Source of the DNA: Asterias rubens
Lineage: Eukaryota > Echinodermata > Asteroidea > Forcipulatida > Asteriidae
DNA length: 64,000 nucleotides
NCBI RefSeq assembly: GCF_902459465.1
Contig: NC_047076.1
Location: 11,850,146-11,914,145 of the forward strand
Direction: 5' to 3'
Shown here: positions 22,501-33,600 of the stretch, piece by piece
Layout: every line of letters begins with the position of its first letter
Position numbering within the stretch: the stretch's first letter is position 1
The notes under the pieces: model-generated
The model's input: only the letters and a program-made list of their open reading frames with translations
Database searches by the model: none
Told to the model about the DNA's origin: nothing
Position numbers and translations under genes: made by a program

Positions 22501-24588
22501 TTTTGTGCATATGTTGGGATACATCAAGTAAGTAGACTGGTCTTTGACAATTAAATAGCATCCAGTGTCTTTAAAACTTGAAGTACATCTCAAAAAAATA
22601 TCATGCTTTATTTAGTTTATTTAGTTTAAACAAATTTTTTCCAAGTCGCCAGACACACGAGGCCTTAAGGCCACTTCAAGGTGTGGGCTACAATTATTTT
22701 GTTCCAGAGGCCTTTGCAAAACTACTCCTGGGGCTGAAACAGAGTTACCTCTTTTACAGTCCATACGGATGTAGGCTTGGGTATCATCAATCCGAAGCCT
22801 GGCCGGTAGAGCAGAAAGCACTACCTCCCCAATTTTACGTAGCAAGTGTCACGACCGGGGTTAAAATTCACACTCTGCTGATCAAACACCAGAGCTTGAA
22901 TCCGGTGCTCTGAACCGCTCGGCCATGACTGACTGACGGTCATATAAAAATGCCTGACAAATACTGACAATAAAAATATTTAGGAAAACTGTACCTTCCA
23001 CCCGGTCTCACTAGAGGAATGAGGACTTTGCAAACATACACTGTTGATGTGTAGTTAGTTGCCATGGTGACGGTTGCCTGGGTGCCAAATGATTCAGTTG
23101 CGGCAGCCTGTTTAAGGGATTGGAGAAACAACAAAATTAAGAAATAAGTCAAAGAGGCTGAGGTCACCTGACTATGTAGACATACGAAGAAGGGACACTG
23201 CATTTGTGACAGCAGATGAAATTTCTACATGCATGAGGGACAGGCAGATCAAGGCTCAATTTTATTTATCCTGCAGCTGATTTCATTAAATTGTAAGGAT
23301 TAACCCTATCCCGAGTAGGCCTAACCCTCGTCCGAACTTAGGATGGGTTCAATGTGTCCTAGCGTCTAGATGGTTACGGAACTTAACTCGTCCCAAGTCC
23401 TACGATTAATCTTAACTTAAGATGGGAAGAGTTTGGTGAAATCGACAGCCGTAGGCATAAAAAGTTGCTAAGCACAGACAAATCTTGCTTAACAGAAACT
23501 GGTTACCAGCCAAAATTCCATAAAGTTTACATTATTGCAACACTGATTTTTTTGCTAGGCAAAGAAAATTGCCAAGCAGTATTTTCTGCTAGCTTTACGA
23601 AATTGGGCCCTGGGAACAACTGTTGTTACATCAATGACCAAGGACACCAAGTCTTGAAATAGGAGAAGTCAAGAATTGAAGGACTGAACTTTGGATGACC
23701 CAGGCTTGAGTCACAATGGTCGCCGACTCGTACTCGGACACAACCATTCCGTTCCTACTTCCATCTCAAATCGACGCAAGACTTTGGATCACAACAATGG
23801 GAGACTTTTGAGACGCTGGCGGCAGCAGACATAACGGTCTTTTCTTTCCGGTTCTGAATGTGCGCTGACATGCTCAATATTGCACGGATAGGTCTGAGCA
23901 AGTAAGTGCACTACTGGCGAGGACCGTACAGTCTCCCATTGCATTGTGTGTTTTGACAACCAAGTTCAAATTCTTGCAACACAAACCTTGAATGCAATTC
24001 CTGCATTGTTGATCAGAACGTCCAAACCTCCGTATGTTTTCTTCAAGTAGTCTCGGAGCCTGTCCACGCTGGTTTGGTCGTCGATATCTAACTGATGAAA
24101 CTGAGGCTTGAGACCTTCCTGGTTGAGTTTAGCCACGGCTTCTTTACCCCTTTCTTCATTTCGTGATGTGAGGTAGACAACACCATTGTCAAGTTGCTTG
24201 CATAGCGCCCGTACGGCGGCAAACCCAATGCCTTTGTTGCTACCTGTGACCTGAAGGAAGAAACTTTTTTAATAAACAAGTTTGACAATAGAAAAAAAAA
24301 ACAACACCAAAACGTCCATATCTTTCTACTTTCCCCTCGGACTTGCCGACCAGCCAACAATTCACTGACTAAGAAATGAGATTTGACTCAATTTTGACTA
24401 ATTTTCACGCCCCCACGGCCACACACAGGGGGTCACAGGCCCTCTCTTCGAAGTAGGACTAGACTCTGGTCTGGAGTAATGAAGTATGACTGCAGTCTTT
24501 CTTCAATTCAATTCAAGCATGGAATTACAGTTACACGATCTTTATTTACTTAAAATATACTTACCAGAGCTACTCGAGGTGAAGCCAT
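19542..24588 (-). CDS. Carbonyl reductase 1-like SDR, copy A (six exons)
   Basis: Short-chain dehydrogenase of the CBR1 type, expected to be a cytosolic NADPH-dependent monomer reducing carbonyl compounds. Exons (minus strand): 24565-24588, 23987-24250, 22995-23107, 21849-21974, 20346-20490 and 19542-19703; together 277 codons plus stop, the usual CBR1 length. All introns are GT-AG and phases agree across all five junctions. Key residues: TGSNKGIG cofactor loop (10-17), NNAG (89-92), Ser140, and YGTTK with Tyr193/Lys197. The protein ends ALDNSW. The start MASPRVAL sits 11 residues before the glycine loop, as in the family. Intron 5 holds a tRNA-SINE and a LINE tail; intron 3 holds a MITE and a SINE. 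Copy B is about 3 kb upstream in the same orientation, so the pair arose by tandem duplication. The exact substrate is not inferable. Confidence 0.93.
20511..20892 (-). repeat. tRNA-derived SINE in intron 5 of copy A
   Basis: Minus strand: a tRNA-like head with GGCCAAGCGGTTTAGAGC (A box) and GGGTTCGAATCCCC (B box), a body with AGGTGC … GGGTCTCAGAATC, then a tail ending TATAAGACTTTG. Length about 380 bp. A headless relative is at 3246-3465, and one with the same head but another body is at 22650-22932. Confidence 0.8.
20985..21150 (-). mobile_element. Penelope-like terminal fragment
   Basis: Contains the block CTACTCTGCGGCAGAAGA, AATCTACACAGCGGTAG, CAGACAATTCTCAAAAGAC, CAGCAAGTAGATACACAC and ACATTGATACGTCACCATGC, in the same order as the right arm of the element at 43840-45005. 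Confidence 0.65.
21159..21489 (-). mobile_element. LINE 3' end (reverse transcriptase C-terminus)
   Basis: Minus strand encodes a C-terminal retrotransposon tail with SLRSSQNLTIPRTHKRAWDR-type residues, FSVAGPRCWNALPSHIRNT and LQTFKSKLKTHLFS, then a 3'UTR containing AAGCGC and a (TTA)n tail at 21159-21170. It lies in intron 4 of carbonyl reductase copy A. Truncated at its 5' end. The clade (CR1/L2-like) is inferred. Confidence 0.8.
22189..22574 (-). mobile_element. TTAA-flanked MITE in intron 3 of copy A
   Basis: TTAA at both ends. The left end (AAAGTCAATGGACAATATTGC) and right end (AGCATCCAGTGTCTTTAA) are degraded. The central hairpin GGGACCTCAGAATTAGATTT / TGAGGTCCCGAAATC is retained. Confidence 0.8.
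22650..22932 (-). repeat. tRNA-derived SINE in intron 3 of copy A
   Basis: The head at 22850-22930 (minus) has GGCCGAGCGGTTCAGAGC and a decayed B box (TTTTAACCCCGG). It shares the 'cactctgctgatca' linker with the SINE at 20511-20892. The rest of the body is different. Confidence 0.65.
23455..23612. repeat. Decayed 'cccaatttc' foldback copy
   Basis: GTTGCTAAGCACAGACAAAT on the left and TTTTCTGCTAGC … GAAATTGGGCCCTGGG on the right are remnants of the arms of the 13631-type element. It lies in intron 2 of carbonyl reductase copy A. Confidence 0.55.
23795..23941. mobile_element. Foldback MITE, 'gacgct..ggtggcagcagac' family
   Basis: CAATGGGAGACTTTTGAGAC on the left pairs with GTCTCCCATTG on the right. 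GACGCTGGCGGCAGCAGACA is shared with the element at 38582-38720. It lies in intron 2 of copy A. Confidence 0.7.
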
Positions 24589-25029
24589 CTTCCAAAATTT
24601 CAACACAACAAAATAAAAACTTTATTTAAAAAATGGGCTTATCCGTAAAACGTAGCGCAAAGTTTCTATGTGATTGTGAGGTTGAATAAAAATTAAAGAT
24701 ACTTTACTGACTAAATCACTGACTAAATCACTGAAGGTTTGTAGAGGACCCACGCCTACGAATTTTGTGAAGTACGTGTGTAGACTTATGGCAAATGTTA
24801 CCGTTGCTGTTATAGTGTTGTGTGTAGGATAACTTAAGCATGACACATCAGTTTTGCGGTGGTGTTTGTTGAATGTTGGTGGCAGTGTCAGATTCATTTA
24901 GTCTGAACCCCATATTCGAGCTGTCTCTGTTATCACCACAATCCCATTAAACGCGTGTAGGTACTACTCGCTACACGGAAGCAGCAATGTGAGCTTTTAA
25001 TCTCATGACGGTGAAGGGCAGACATAGGA

Positions 25030-25105
25030 GAACTGTGTGGATGGTGTGGCCTAGGAATTCACCGGGCAAAAAGGGGGCGTGGCGAATGATGTCCAGGGTC
25101 CAAAA
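25030..25105 (-). promoter_or_regulatory. Upstream block conserved between the two carbonyl-reductase copies
   Basis: CCTAGGAATTCA, then GGGGGCGTGGC, AATGATGTCCAGGGTCCA. The same order (CCTAGGAATTCA, GAGGGCGTGGCTAATAATG, TCCAGGGTCCA) occurs at 34488-34542 upstream of copy B. It lies about 450 bp upstream of the copy A start and about 310 bp upstream of the outermost exon 1 of copy B. It is either conserved regulatory DNA, including a GC/CACCC-type box (GGGCGTGG), or residual identity from the tandem duplication. Confidence 0.55.
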
Positions 25106-25530
25106 AAGGGCCCATGTTGCATGCAATAATGTCTGCTATGCATACTATCCGGAGGACATTATTGCATATGCAATAATGTCTGCCAGACGGTTTTGCATAT
25201 GCAATCGTGTTCGCCCCGTGCAAAACCGTCCTTGCAGTAAATTAAATGCCCTTGGTCGGCGGAACACGTCCGCCATTTTCATACAAGCTAAGTGCATGTC
25301 ATGAATGACATGGGAAATGTTCGGCCATTGGGTATTTGCTGCAATCATAAAATACGTGAATATTCATGCTGCATCAGGTTCAGTGCATGCTTGCTCGCTT
25401 ACGCGCGCACATACATGTAGATGTCTGCCGGACAGTGTTTGCATAGACCCGGACATGATTGCATTTGCATAAGTGTCCAGAGCGGACAGTATTGCATGGC
25501 GGACACAATTGCATCTGACACCCACTCTTC
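25106..25530. repeat. Cluster of 'GGACA..ATTGCAT' words
   Basis: At least eight copies, in both orientations, of a 14-17-bp word: GGACATTATTGCAT, ATGCAATAATGTCTGCC, GGACAGTGTTTGCAT, GGACATGATTGCATTTGCAT, GGACAGTATTGCAT, GGACACAATTGCAT. Several contain or nearly contain the POU/octamer core ATTTGCAT. It lies between the two carbonyl-reductase genes and has no coding capacity. Confidence 0.65.
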
Positions 25531-25711
25531 AGTCACTTATTTTGTTTAGATAATTAAAAATAGTATTTTAACTAAATAACCCAATTTATAAGAAAAACAA
25601 ATATTGCATAAAACTTTTTAAGCAGGCAACATCCCGGAAGTAAGCATTCAAATATAAAAAGGCTTATAAAATAAGAACAGACACAAACTTGTCTTACTGT
25701 GAAAAGGGTGC

Positions 25712-25953
25712 TTTCGCTTAGCTTTCCTATGTCAACCCCGCGGTGCTCATTCGGGTGAGCCCCTGGCAAGAGCTAATCGAACAATCAACCATCCTCTTGT
25801 GATCACATCAGCACCTGGAGCAATCCCCAAGTGACCCATTCCACAATCAGGGCATGCACTCAGGGCTGCACTTGGGGCTGACCCAGGTGAGCCCCTGGAA
25901 TGACGTCAAAGCTCCTCGAACATACCGGGGTTGACCCAGGGAAGCTAATCGAA
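25712..25953. mobile_element. TIR element (about 240 bp)
   Basis: TTCGCTTAGCTTTCCTATGT and CAACCCCG on the left face an inverted copy (TTCGATTAGCTTCCCTGGGT, CAACCCCG) on the right. An inner inverted pair, GTGAGCCCCTGG, lies on both sides. No clear target duplication. Confidence 0.75.
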
Positions 25954-26121
25954 TGCACCTATTACAATTCAACACAAAATGCAACAAACACACATCTTGC
26001 ATCCGGAATAATTTTATTGACGATATGTAAAATGGAAATAAATGCAGCATGCAATTTTTTTTTTTTCATAATCAAGATCTTCAGAATAAGTACATTTTAT
26101 AGTTTTTAAAATAACTATACC

Positions 26122-26276
26122 TTAAAGGCACTGGACACCTTTGGTAATTGTCATAGACCAGTATTCTCACTAGGTGTTTCTCATAATGTTTTATACTATA
26201 AACAGCTCTCCATTGCTTGTTACCAAGGTAAGATTTTAGGTTTACAATCATTACCAATAGTGTTCACTGCCTTTAA
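26122..26276 (+). mobile_element. TTAA MITE with a large internal deletion
   Basis: Only 155 bp. Both termini and TTAA are intact, but the sequence jumps from CTCACTAGGTGT to TTCTCATAATGTTTTATACT, removing the centre including the hairpin. Confidence 0.85.
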
Positions 26277-27009
26277 CACAAATTTGTTTGCACACTACCT
26301 ATAAATAAAAGCTTATATAACTTTATGGATTCTATAAAAAACAGCCTTTTAAAATATAGAACTGTACAATATATATAGATATAATAGCATCTTTAATGAC
26401 ATGAAAGTATACAAAAACAACTAGAAGGGGTACGTAAACCTGATCGCCATTGTCAAAAGTTTTATACCTGATAGTCATTCCTACAATAATTGGTAATCAT
26501 AATTTGTGTTAACAATAGTCAATTGAGAGGTTTCTGTTTCAACTTGATGGTGTTTCCATGGATTAAAATCAACAGTGTTGAACTTGGTTTGTTTACTGTT
26601 TTTTTGCCTAAAGTATATTTTCTGGTTTAGTGGTGCGGATACAATTGTCCTGAGATTTTATGGCACTACATTGTCACAAATGTATATAATTACCAATGCA
26701 ATTTATCTTCAAGTATGCGCTAATCCTCTTATCAGATTCTCAGAATGGAGTGGTGATAAAAACCTAGCACGGCTAATATCACTACCTGCGTATTGTGTGT
26801 TCTATGTCACGCGAAAAGTTTGCTTGAAGATAAATACGTTATCACACGCGCACTCGTGGAAATACGAAAAAATCGCGCTTGTGTGATAATTTTATATTTG
26901 CACAATAAATACCGTTGTGTTGTAGGGATAGAAATGGATATAAGCAAACCCCCGAGTATCGATTATTCTGTTGTGGATTTGTGGGAGCGATTGAAGCATC
27001 ACACCAAGT
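26277..27009. other. Gene-free stretch downstream of copy B
   Basis: No coding exon is recognised. A 16-bp imperfect hairpin (TTATCACACGCGC … GCGCTTGTGTGATAA) sits at about 26839-26890. Short open frames on both strands overlap it and carry no motif. Confidence 0.4.
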
Positions 27010-27312
27010 CAAGTTGTGAGTACAACACACTGGACTTTGGTATAACTGTCATTACAAATGGTAAAAGGTCCTTGTAACTCAACTAAAAAGTACTTGAATA
27101 CCAAACTAGACTTTGGTATAATTATTATTACAAATTGTATAGGTCCTGTAGCTCAACTAAAAATACTTGAATACAACACTAGCATTCGGTATAACTGTTA
27201 TTACAAATAGTAGGGTCCCTGAAACTCAACTAAAAGTACTTGAATACCAAACTAGACTTTGGTATTACTGTTTTTACAAATAGTAGGGTCCCTGTCACTA
27301 GACTAACAGTCT
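27010..27312. repeat. 73-bp minisatellite, about four units
   Basis: Units containing ACTTGAATAC(C/A)AA(A)CTAG, ACTTTGGTATAA, TTACAAAT(A/G)GTA and GGTCC.TGTA begin near 27020, 27092, 27165 and 27238. A fifth unit at 27568-27630 runs directly into the stop codon of carbonyl-reductase copy B, so the array probably lies in or near that gene's 3' UTR. Confidence 0.8.
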
Positions 27313-27567
27313 TTGAATCATAGATATATATATAAGAACTAGAGCACGTACTGGTGATGCTACATGCACAAACGTGCCGGGACCGCAAGGAGACATGGCG
27401 CCATTTTGTAAAATGAACTCTGACTTGCGCTGAATGTGAAATACACGCTGTGTATATTGATAAATACACGCTATGCGATGCTGTTTCGTCAACTTGCAAA
27501 ATGGCCAGATGCGCGCATGCCGGGTCGAGTATATAGGCCAGTGCGCCCTCTTATATGTAACTCTGTG
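27313..27567. mobile_element. Insertion splitting the 73-bp minisatellite
   Basis: This 255-bp block interrupts the array between units 4 and 5. Its ends show weak inverted similarity (ATATAAGAACTAGAGC … and the inverse of CCAGTGCGCCCTCTTATAT). The interior is CG-richer (GTGCCGGGACCGCAAGG). It is probably a MITE, but no target duplication is resolved. Confidence 0.45.
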
Positions 27568-27628
27568 ACTTGAATACAACACTAGACTTTGGTATAATTG
27601 TTGTTACACAAAGTCTGGTTCCCTGTGA

Positions 27629-30600
27629 CTACCACACATTGACTAGTGCTCTGTCTGCATACATGTTGCCATTGAATCCTGCGGAACCAGGTGGTAGCAT
27701 GGCCAAGTAGACTGGCGTATCAGCCCCTTCATCTGGTGTCTTTTTCCCCTTGTTGCTTGTCATATCTGTATCCACGTAACCTGGGCAGCACTATTTTATG
27801 AAGTGAACAAAAAAGACACAGAAAAATCACAAATTAAATTCAAACTACTTGAATAGTAGTATAAAAAGGGTTCAATGTGAAATGTTAAGAAATTTCAGAA
27901 TACTACTGTCAACATGAAGAAAACAGTCTTTAAAAGCAGTGGCCACTATTGGTAATTGTCAAAGACTAGTCTTCACAGTTGGTGTGTCTCAACATATGCA
28001 TACAATAACTAACCTGTGAAAATTTGATCTCAATCGGTCATTAAAGTTGGGAGATAATAATGAAAGAAGAAAACACCCTTGTCACACGAAGTTGTGTGCG
28101 TTTAGATGGTTGATTTTGAAACCTCAAGTTCTAAATCTGAGGTCTCGAAATCAAATTCGTTGAAAATTACTTCTTTCTCGAAAACTATGGCACTTCAGAG
28201 GGAGCTGTTTCTCAAAATGTTTTATACTATCAACCTCTTCCCATTACTCGTCACAAAGAAAGGTTTTATGCTAATAATTATTTTGAGTAATTACCAATAG
28301 TGTCCACTGCCTTTAAAACCAAACAATTTCAATTTTTTTTTACAGATTCAGCGACAAAGTTTCACAAATTTTAGTTATTTTCACTAAACCAGAACTACCT
28401 AATGTGATCAATATTATAGTGTGTTGATTTAAAACTCAACGATGTGGAATGAATTTACTCTATTTACTTCCAATGATGAAAACTATACAAAACAGCTTTA
28501 GGCGTTATAAATTTGTGATTGAATATAATGTTGAAAGCGCTTTTCGACATAATGTATAAAGCGCTATATAAAAAACGAATACTATTGTTATTATTGAAAG
28601 TTCTGTCCTTTGGTTGCAAACATTGAAAATAACAACTCTTACTTTGAAGGTTTATTGTTTCTTGACATAAAATTTTAACAAACTTACCGCCATAATTAGG
28701 ATGTCATCTTTAGGATTCTCACTTTGGTTTTTTTGTGCAAGTGCTTTCACCGCACCAATAACTCCAAGTTTAGTCATGGCATAACCCCAGTCAGGCCAGC
28801 CTTTGCTTACATGGTCACCTTTGTTTGCAGCCCTGCAAAGAGTAAAAATAATAATGTCATTTTTAGTTTTTAAAATATAATGAAATAACCCATACTAACC
28901 AAAATATAGTATTCACAGCTGTCGGGGCAATCTTGGTGGTCTAGTTGGCAAGACAATGCTCTGTAAGAGACCGATCCATTAAGCTCCGCCCCATTGCGTA
29001 TTGACCAATCACAACGCAACAAAGGTCCGACACCAAGGTCCGACATGCGTGCGCGTATGCTTGGCACACACGAGAGTTGTGCAGAAAAGCATTGGAGAGC
29101 CACACATGTTCTTGCTCACATGTGCGTTGCGGGCGGAGCCTACTGGATCGGTCTGTTGCAAAGGTCGTGGGTTTGAATCCCACCCAAGTAATATGCATGT
29201 GATTTTTTTTTGTACAGAGCTCATGGAGTGTATACAGTGCTAACACACGTCGGTGTGTATATACCATAGGTAAAACCAAAATGAATGCTCTTCATCTCTG
29301 ATGCAAATTTCCATCTTTTCAACTACATGACCTTGACCTGAAGCTACACCTTGATCTCCCAAGCCCTTGATCTCTCTACCTGAACTTAAGTAGGATTTGA
29401 AACTTTGCATGGTGGAAGTAAGATATAGAAAAGTTTGCGGTAACACCATGTAATAACAATCTCTCAATGAGTTGGGGTGGTTCTGAAAAGAACCGTTGGA
29501 TAACAATCTCTAAATGAGTTGGGGTGGTTCTGAAAAGAACCGTTGGATCCAACGGTTCTTTTCAGAACCACTCCAACTCGTTTAGAGATTGTTATTACAT
29601 GGTGTTACCGCAAACTTTTCTATATCTACCTGAACTTGTTGTTATGTGGGGTTGGCATAGAAGTATCTTTCCTCGCCTTCCACCTCTAGGACCCACTTCA
29701 AAATTAAACCTGGGGCAATGAGTTTTCAGTCCCTACCTGACTTGATGGTTTCCCTGAATTATGTTTCTGGCATTTTGGATCCCCCCATCTACAAATTAAA
29801 CTTCCTTCCTTGTTTTCTCTCCAATAGGTTCTTCCTTGGCTTGTATTGATCAAGATCACTATTTCTGAGAGTCCTTGACTTCACAACCCAAATAAATTAA
29901 AATGTTTTCTTTACAGCGAACTCATAATGGCCCTTTTACATAGAGTTGCATAAAGCACCAAAAAATAGCTGAGCACTAAAACAATTATGCTTCAGATTTA
30001 GGGTAACATCCTACACAACATGCAAGCATACAATTTATGAATGGTATCCTGCTAATTTTTACTTAGCAAAACCCTGCTCATTTTTACTTAGAATTTTTTT
30101 TTGTAAAGCAATACTTTTTGTTTAGTCCATCAATACAACAGTGTGTTATTGACTCTCATCTTTGTGGGAAGCACTTACTCAACGAACTCTTTCATAAGAA
30201 GTGCGACATCTTCCTCCGTCTTAGTAGCTGTCAATCGATCTTGGTTCTCCTTGCTCATTTTATCGAAAGCCATCTTTCCAGTGAAACTTGCCACACTGAC
30301 TACCCTGCATGAAAAAAAAGAGAAATCAAAAGTTTTTAGTTCAGAATTAATTAGTTTAGAAATAAATGGTAGGCTTCTATTGAATTAGACTTGTGGACAA
30401 GTCGTTAATGGTCTGCCGCAGTGAGATAGTCGAGTTGTGGCGGTGCTCTTGCGAGATCACTATTCTCGCGCAAACTGCTGGTTGCCGACTTCTATGGAAC
30501 TAGTCGTGAGAGCAGTAGTCTCGCGGGGCCAGCAGTCTTGCGAGGATACCAGGGGAATCGCGGGGAGATTCCGAACGCTATCACCGCAACAGACATTTAA

Positions 30601-33600
30601 CGACTTGTCCACAAGTCAACTATTGAATCTTTGCGGAAAACAAATTTTACAAACTACACAGAATTAAGTCACACACACATTGGTTTCTGGTTAGCCCAAG
30701 TTTTTGGATTCCACTTGGACGTATTTGAATAAAAGTTTTACTTTTTAATTTGTCATTTGGTTTGCCCCATCATGTATCATTGTAATTCCACAAACTGATG
30801 GAAAAAGGTGAAGTATGTAAAAGCAATATGCAATGTTTGAAACATCTCCCTCTTATTTACAACTGCTCCTGCATACTTTGCAATCAAAGTGGTACGACTT
30901 TCTCATACTTGGAAAACTAGACGTTTTAGATATGCATAGATGATGGACTGTGTTAAAGGCACTGGACCCCTTTGGTTATTGTTACAGACACTTGGTGTAT
31001 TCCAACATATGCATAAAACAACAAATCTGAGAAATATTTTGCTCAATTGGTCATCAAATTTGCAAGAGAATAATAAAAGAAAAAACACCATTTTTGCATT
31101 ACATTTCTTTGTGTGCTTTCAGATGCCTAATAATTATAAAAGGCTACAGGCCTGAAGTCTTTTATTATTTGAGTGCGAAATTACTTCTTTCTCACAAACT
31201 ACGTTAGTTCAGAGGGAGCCGTTTCTCACAATGTTTTATACTATCAACAGCTCTCCATACGCCTTTCTTAATATTAATGCATGAGGTACGTCAGTCGTCA
31301 CAATGCTAACTCAAAACGAGGCGATGGGCGCAGCCACTGCAAGTGATTGGGAACGTGCGCCCATAGCCTCATTTTGGGTAGGAATTATGACGTCATGCAG
31401 GGTTAGGGTTAGGAGTATTAAGAGAGGCGTATTACTTGCTACCAAGTAAGCTTTTATGCTTACAAATATATTTTGATATAGTGTCTAGTGCCTTTCAGAA
31501 CATCTGACTGAGTATAAGAATAAAATAGTTAAATGGAAACTGTGTCTGTACCTGCCACCTGGTTTAATCACAGGAATTAGGATTTTGCAAGCGTCGATTG
31601 TTGCTGTGTAGTTGGTTGCCATGGTGATGGTTGCCTGACTACCAAATGGTTCAGTAGAAGAAGCCTGTTTGAAAGGATTGATACAAAAATGAAGAAGTAA
31701 AATCAAGTACTGATTTGAAGCATGGAATTTTAGACGACCGAGTCTCGGCGAGACATAAGTCACAATGGCCTTGACTTAGAACCGGACTAAAATTTGAAAG
31801 TGCTTGGTGCTGATAGAAATCAATTAAGGCCAAGTTGATCTTCCGTGTTTTTCCAAAAAGAGGAGGATGGGGGCCTTTTTATTTTCTATTACTTATTTCC
31901 TACACAAACACAGACAAAAATGTTAAATAAAAAGTAGTGAAAAAAGGATGAGGGAGGTATTTCTTTTTTTAAATTGACTCTTGGAGTTGCAAACTGTAGT
32001 GGTGTCTGTCCATTTGTAAATGCTGTGGCCAGAGATAGGGTTGGTACCCCCCTATCTAGCAACCGCCGACACTTAAAGACATTGGACACTATTGGTAATT
32101 GTCAAAGCCCAGTCTTCTCACTTGGTGTATCTCAACATAAATGCATAAAATAACAAACCTGTGAAAATTTGAGCTCAATTGGTCATCAAATTTGCGAGAT
32201 AATAATGAAAGAAAAAACACACATCAAATTCGTGGAAAATTGTTGTGTGCTTTTAGATGCTTGATTTTGAGACCTCAAATTCTAAACTTGAGGTCTCGAA
32301 ATCAAATTTGTGGAAAATTACTTCTTTCTCGAAAACTACGTCACTTCAGAGGGAGCCGTTTCTCACAATGTTTTATACTATCAACCTCTCCCTATTACTC
32401 ATTACCAAGTAAGGTGTTATGCTAATTATTGTTTTGTGTAATTACCAATAGTGTCCACTGCCTTTAAGCCCTCTCACATCGCTAAAAATTGATGGATTCG
32501 ATTTTCTCAATAAAAATACAGTGAAAATTTTTGCTGTTTTCTCAACAAGTCGAACTGTAGTCAGCTGAAACTTTCAAAGTTGACTTTTAAATCAGCATTT
32601 TGTTGATAAAAAATTAATCCCTGCTGTTAATACGTACCTTGAATGCAATTCCTGCATTGTTGATCAGAATGTCCAAACCTCCGTATGTTTTCTTCAAGTA
32701 GTCTCGGAGCCTTTCCACACTGGTTCGGTCGTCGATGTCTAACTGATGAAACTGAGGCTTAAGCCCTTCTTTGTTGAGTTTAGCCACGGCTTCTTTACCC
32801 CTTTCTTCATTTCGTGATGTGAGGTAAACAACACCATTGTCAAGTTGCTTGCATAGCGCTCGTACAGCAGCAAACCCAATGCCTTTGTTGCTACCTGTGA
32901 CCTGATGGAAGAAACTCTCTTTATTATAAAAACAAGTTTGACAATGTCTAGCGAAGAAAGATGGCAAAACACAGCTTTGCATTGTAATTAACGATCATCA
33001 ACAAACATGCAGCATGGACTGACGACTCAGCAGACGTAAGCGCGGAATTTCCTTGTTATGTACGTACAATGTATCCGTATAGTTGCGATAACGTAAAAAC
33101 CCTCCTGCCTCCGGTTCCGCCGTCGGCAGGAGGAATGACCGGGGTACTACACGGACGGGTACTAGTACTATACCACAGACAACAAAATCACTAGTCAATT
33201 GTCCTGTGACTCAATCCGTGGCAAAAAAGTTTCCCTATGGGGGATGGCGCCACCACTTTTTCGATATTGTATCTAATTTACCTCAATGAGATATCCCTTT
33301 TTTGTAAAAATTAGTTAAAAAATGTGGCGCCATACGGAAAGTTATCCAAAAATAAATACACAAACAAATAGCATAAACAACTTTATTAAAATTTTAGCCA
33401 CATAACATAATTTTATAACACATTTGGTAGCCCCACTTCAAGTGGCTTGTGTGGCCAAGGATATTCAGCTATCCTTGGCCACACAAGTGGGGCTAAGTAG
33501 TGGTGGCAGCAGTACGTTAGTAAAAAATTAGTATACAAAAATGAAATGTTCCTTCCTCCACTAAAATATAAAAAGTATATAGTTCAACTCTACTTACCAC

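Noticed and set aside
25005-25348. Overlapping open frames on both strands between the carbonyl-reductase genes
   Set aside because: They run through the repeated GGACA..ATTGCAT words and have no splice or domain support.
31401-31414. Interstitial telomere repeat
   Set aside because: Only two TTAGGG units inside a MITE.
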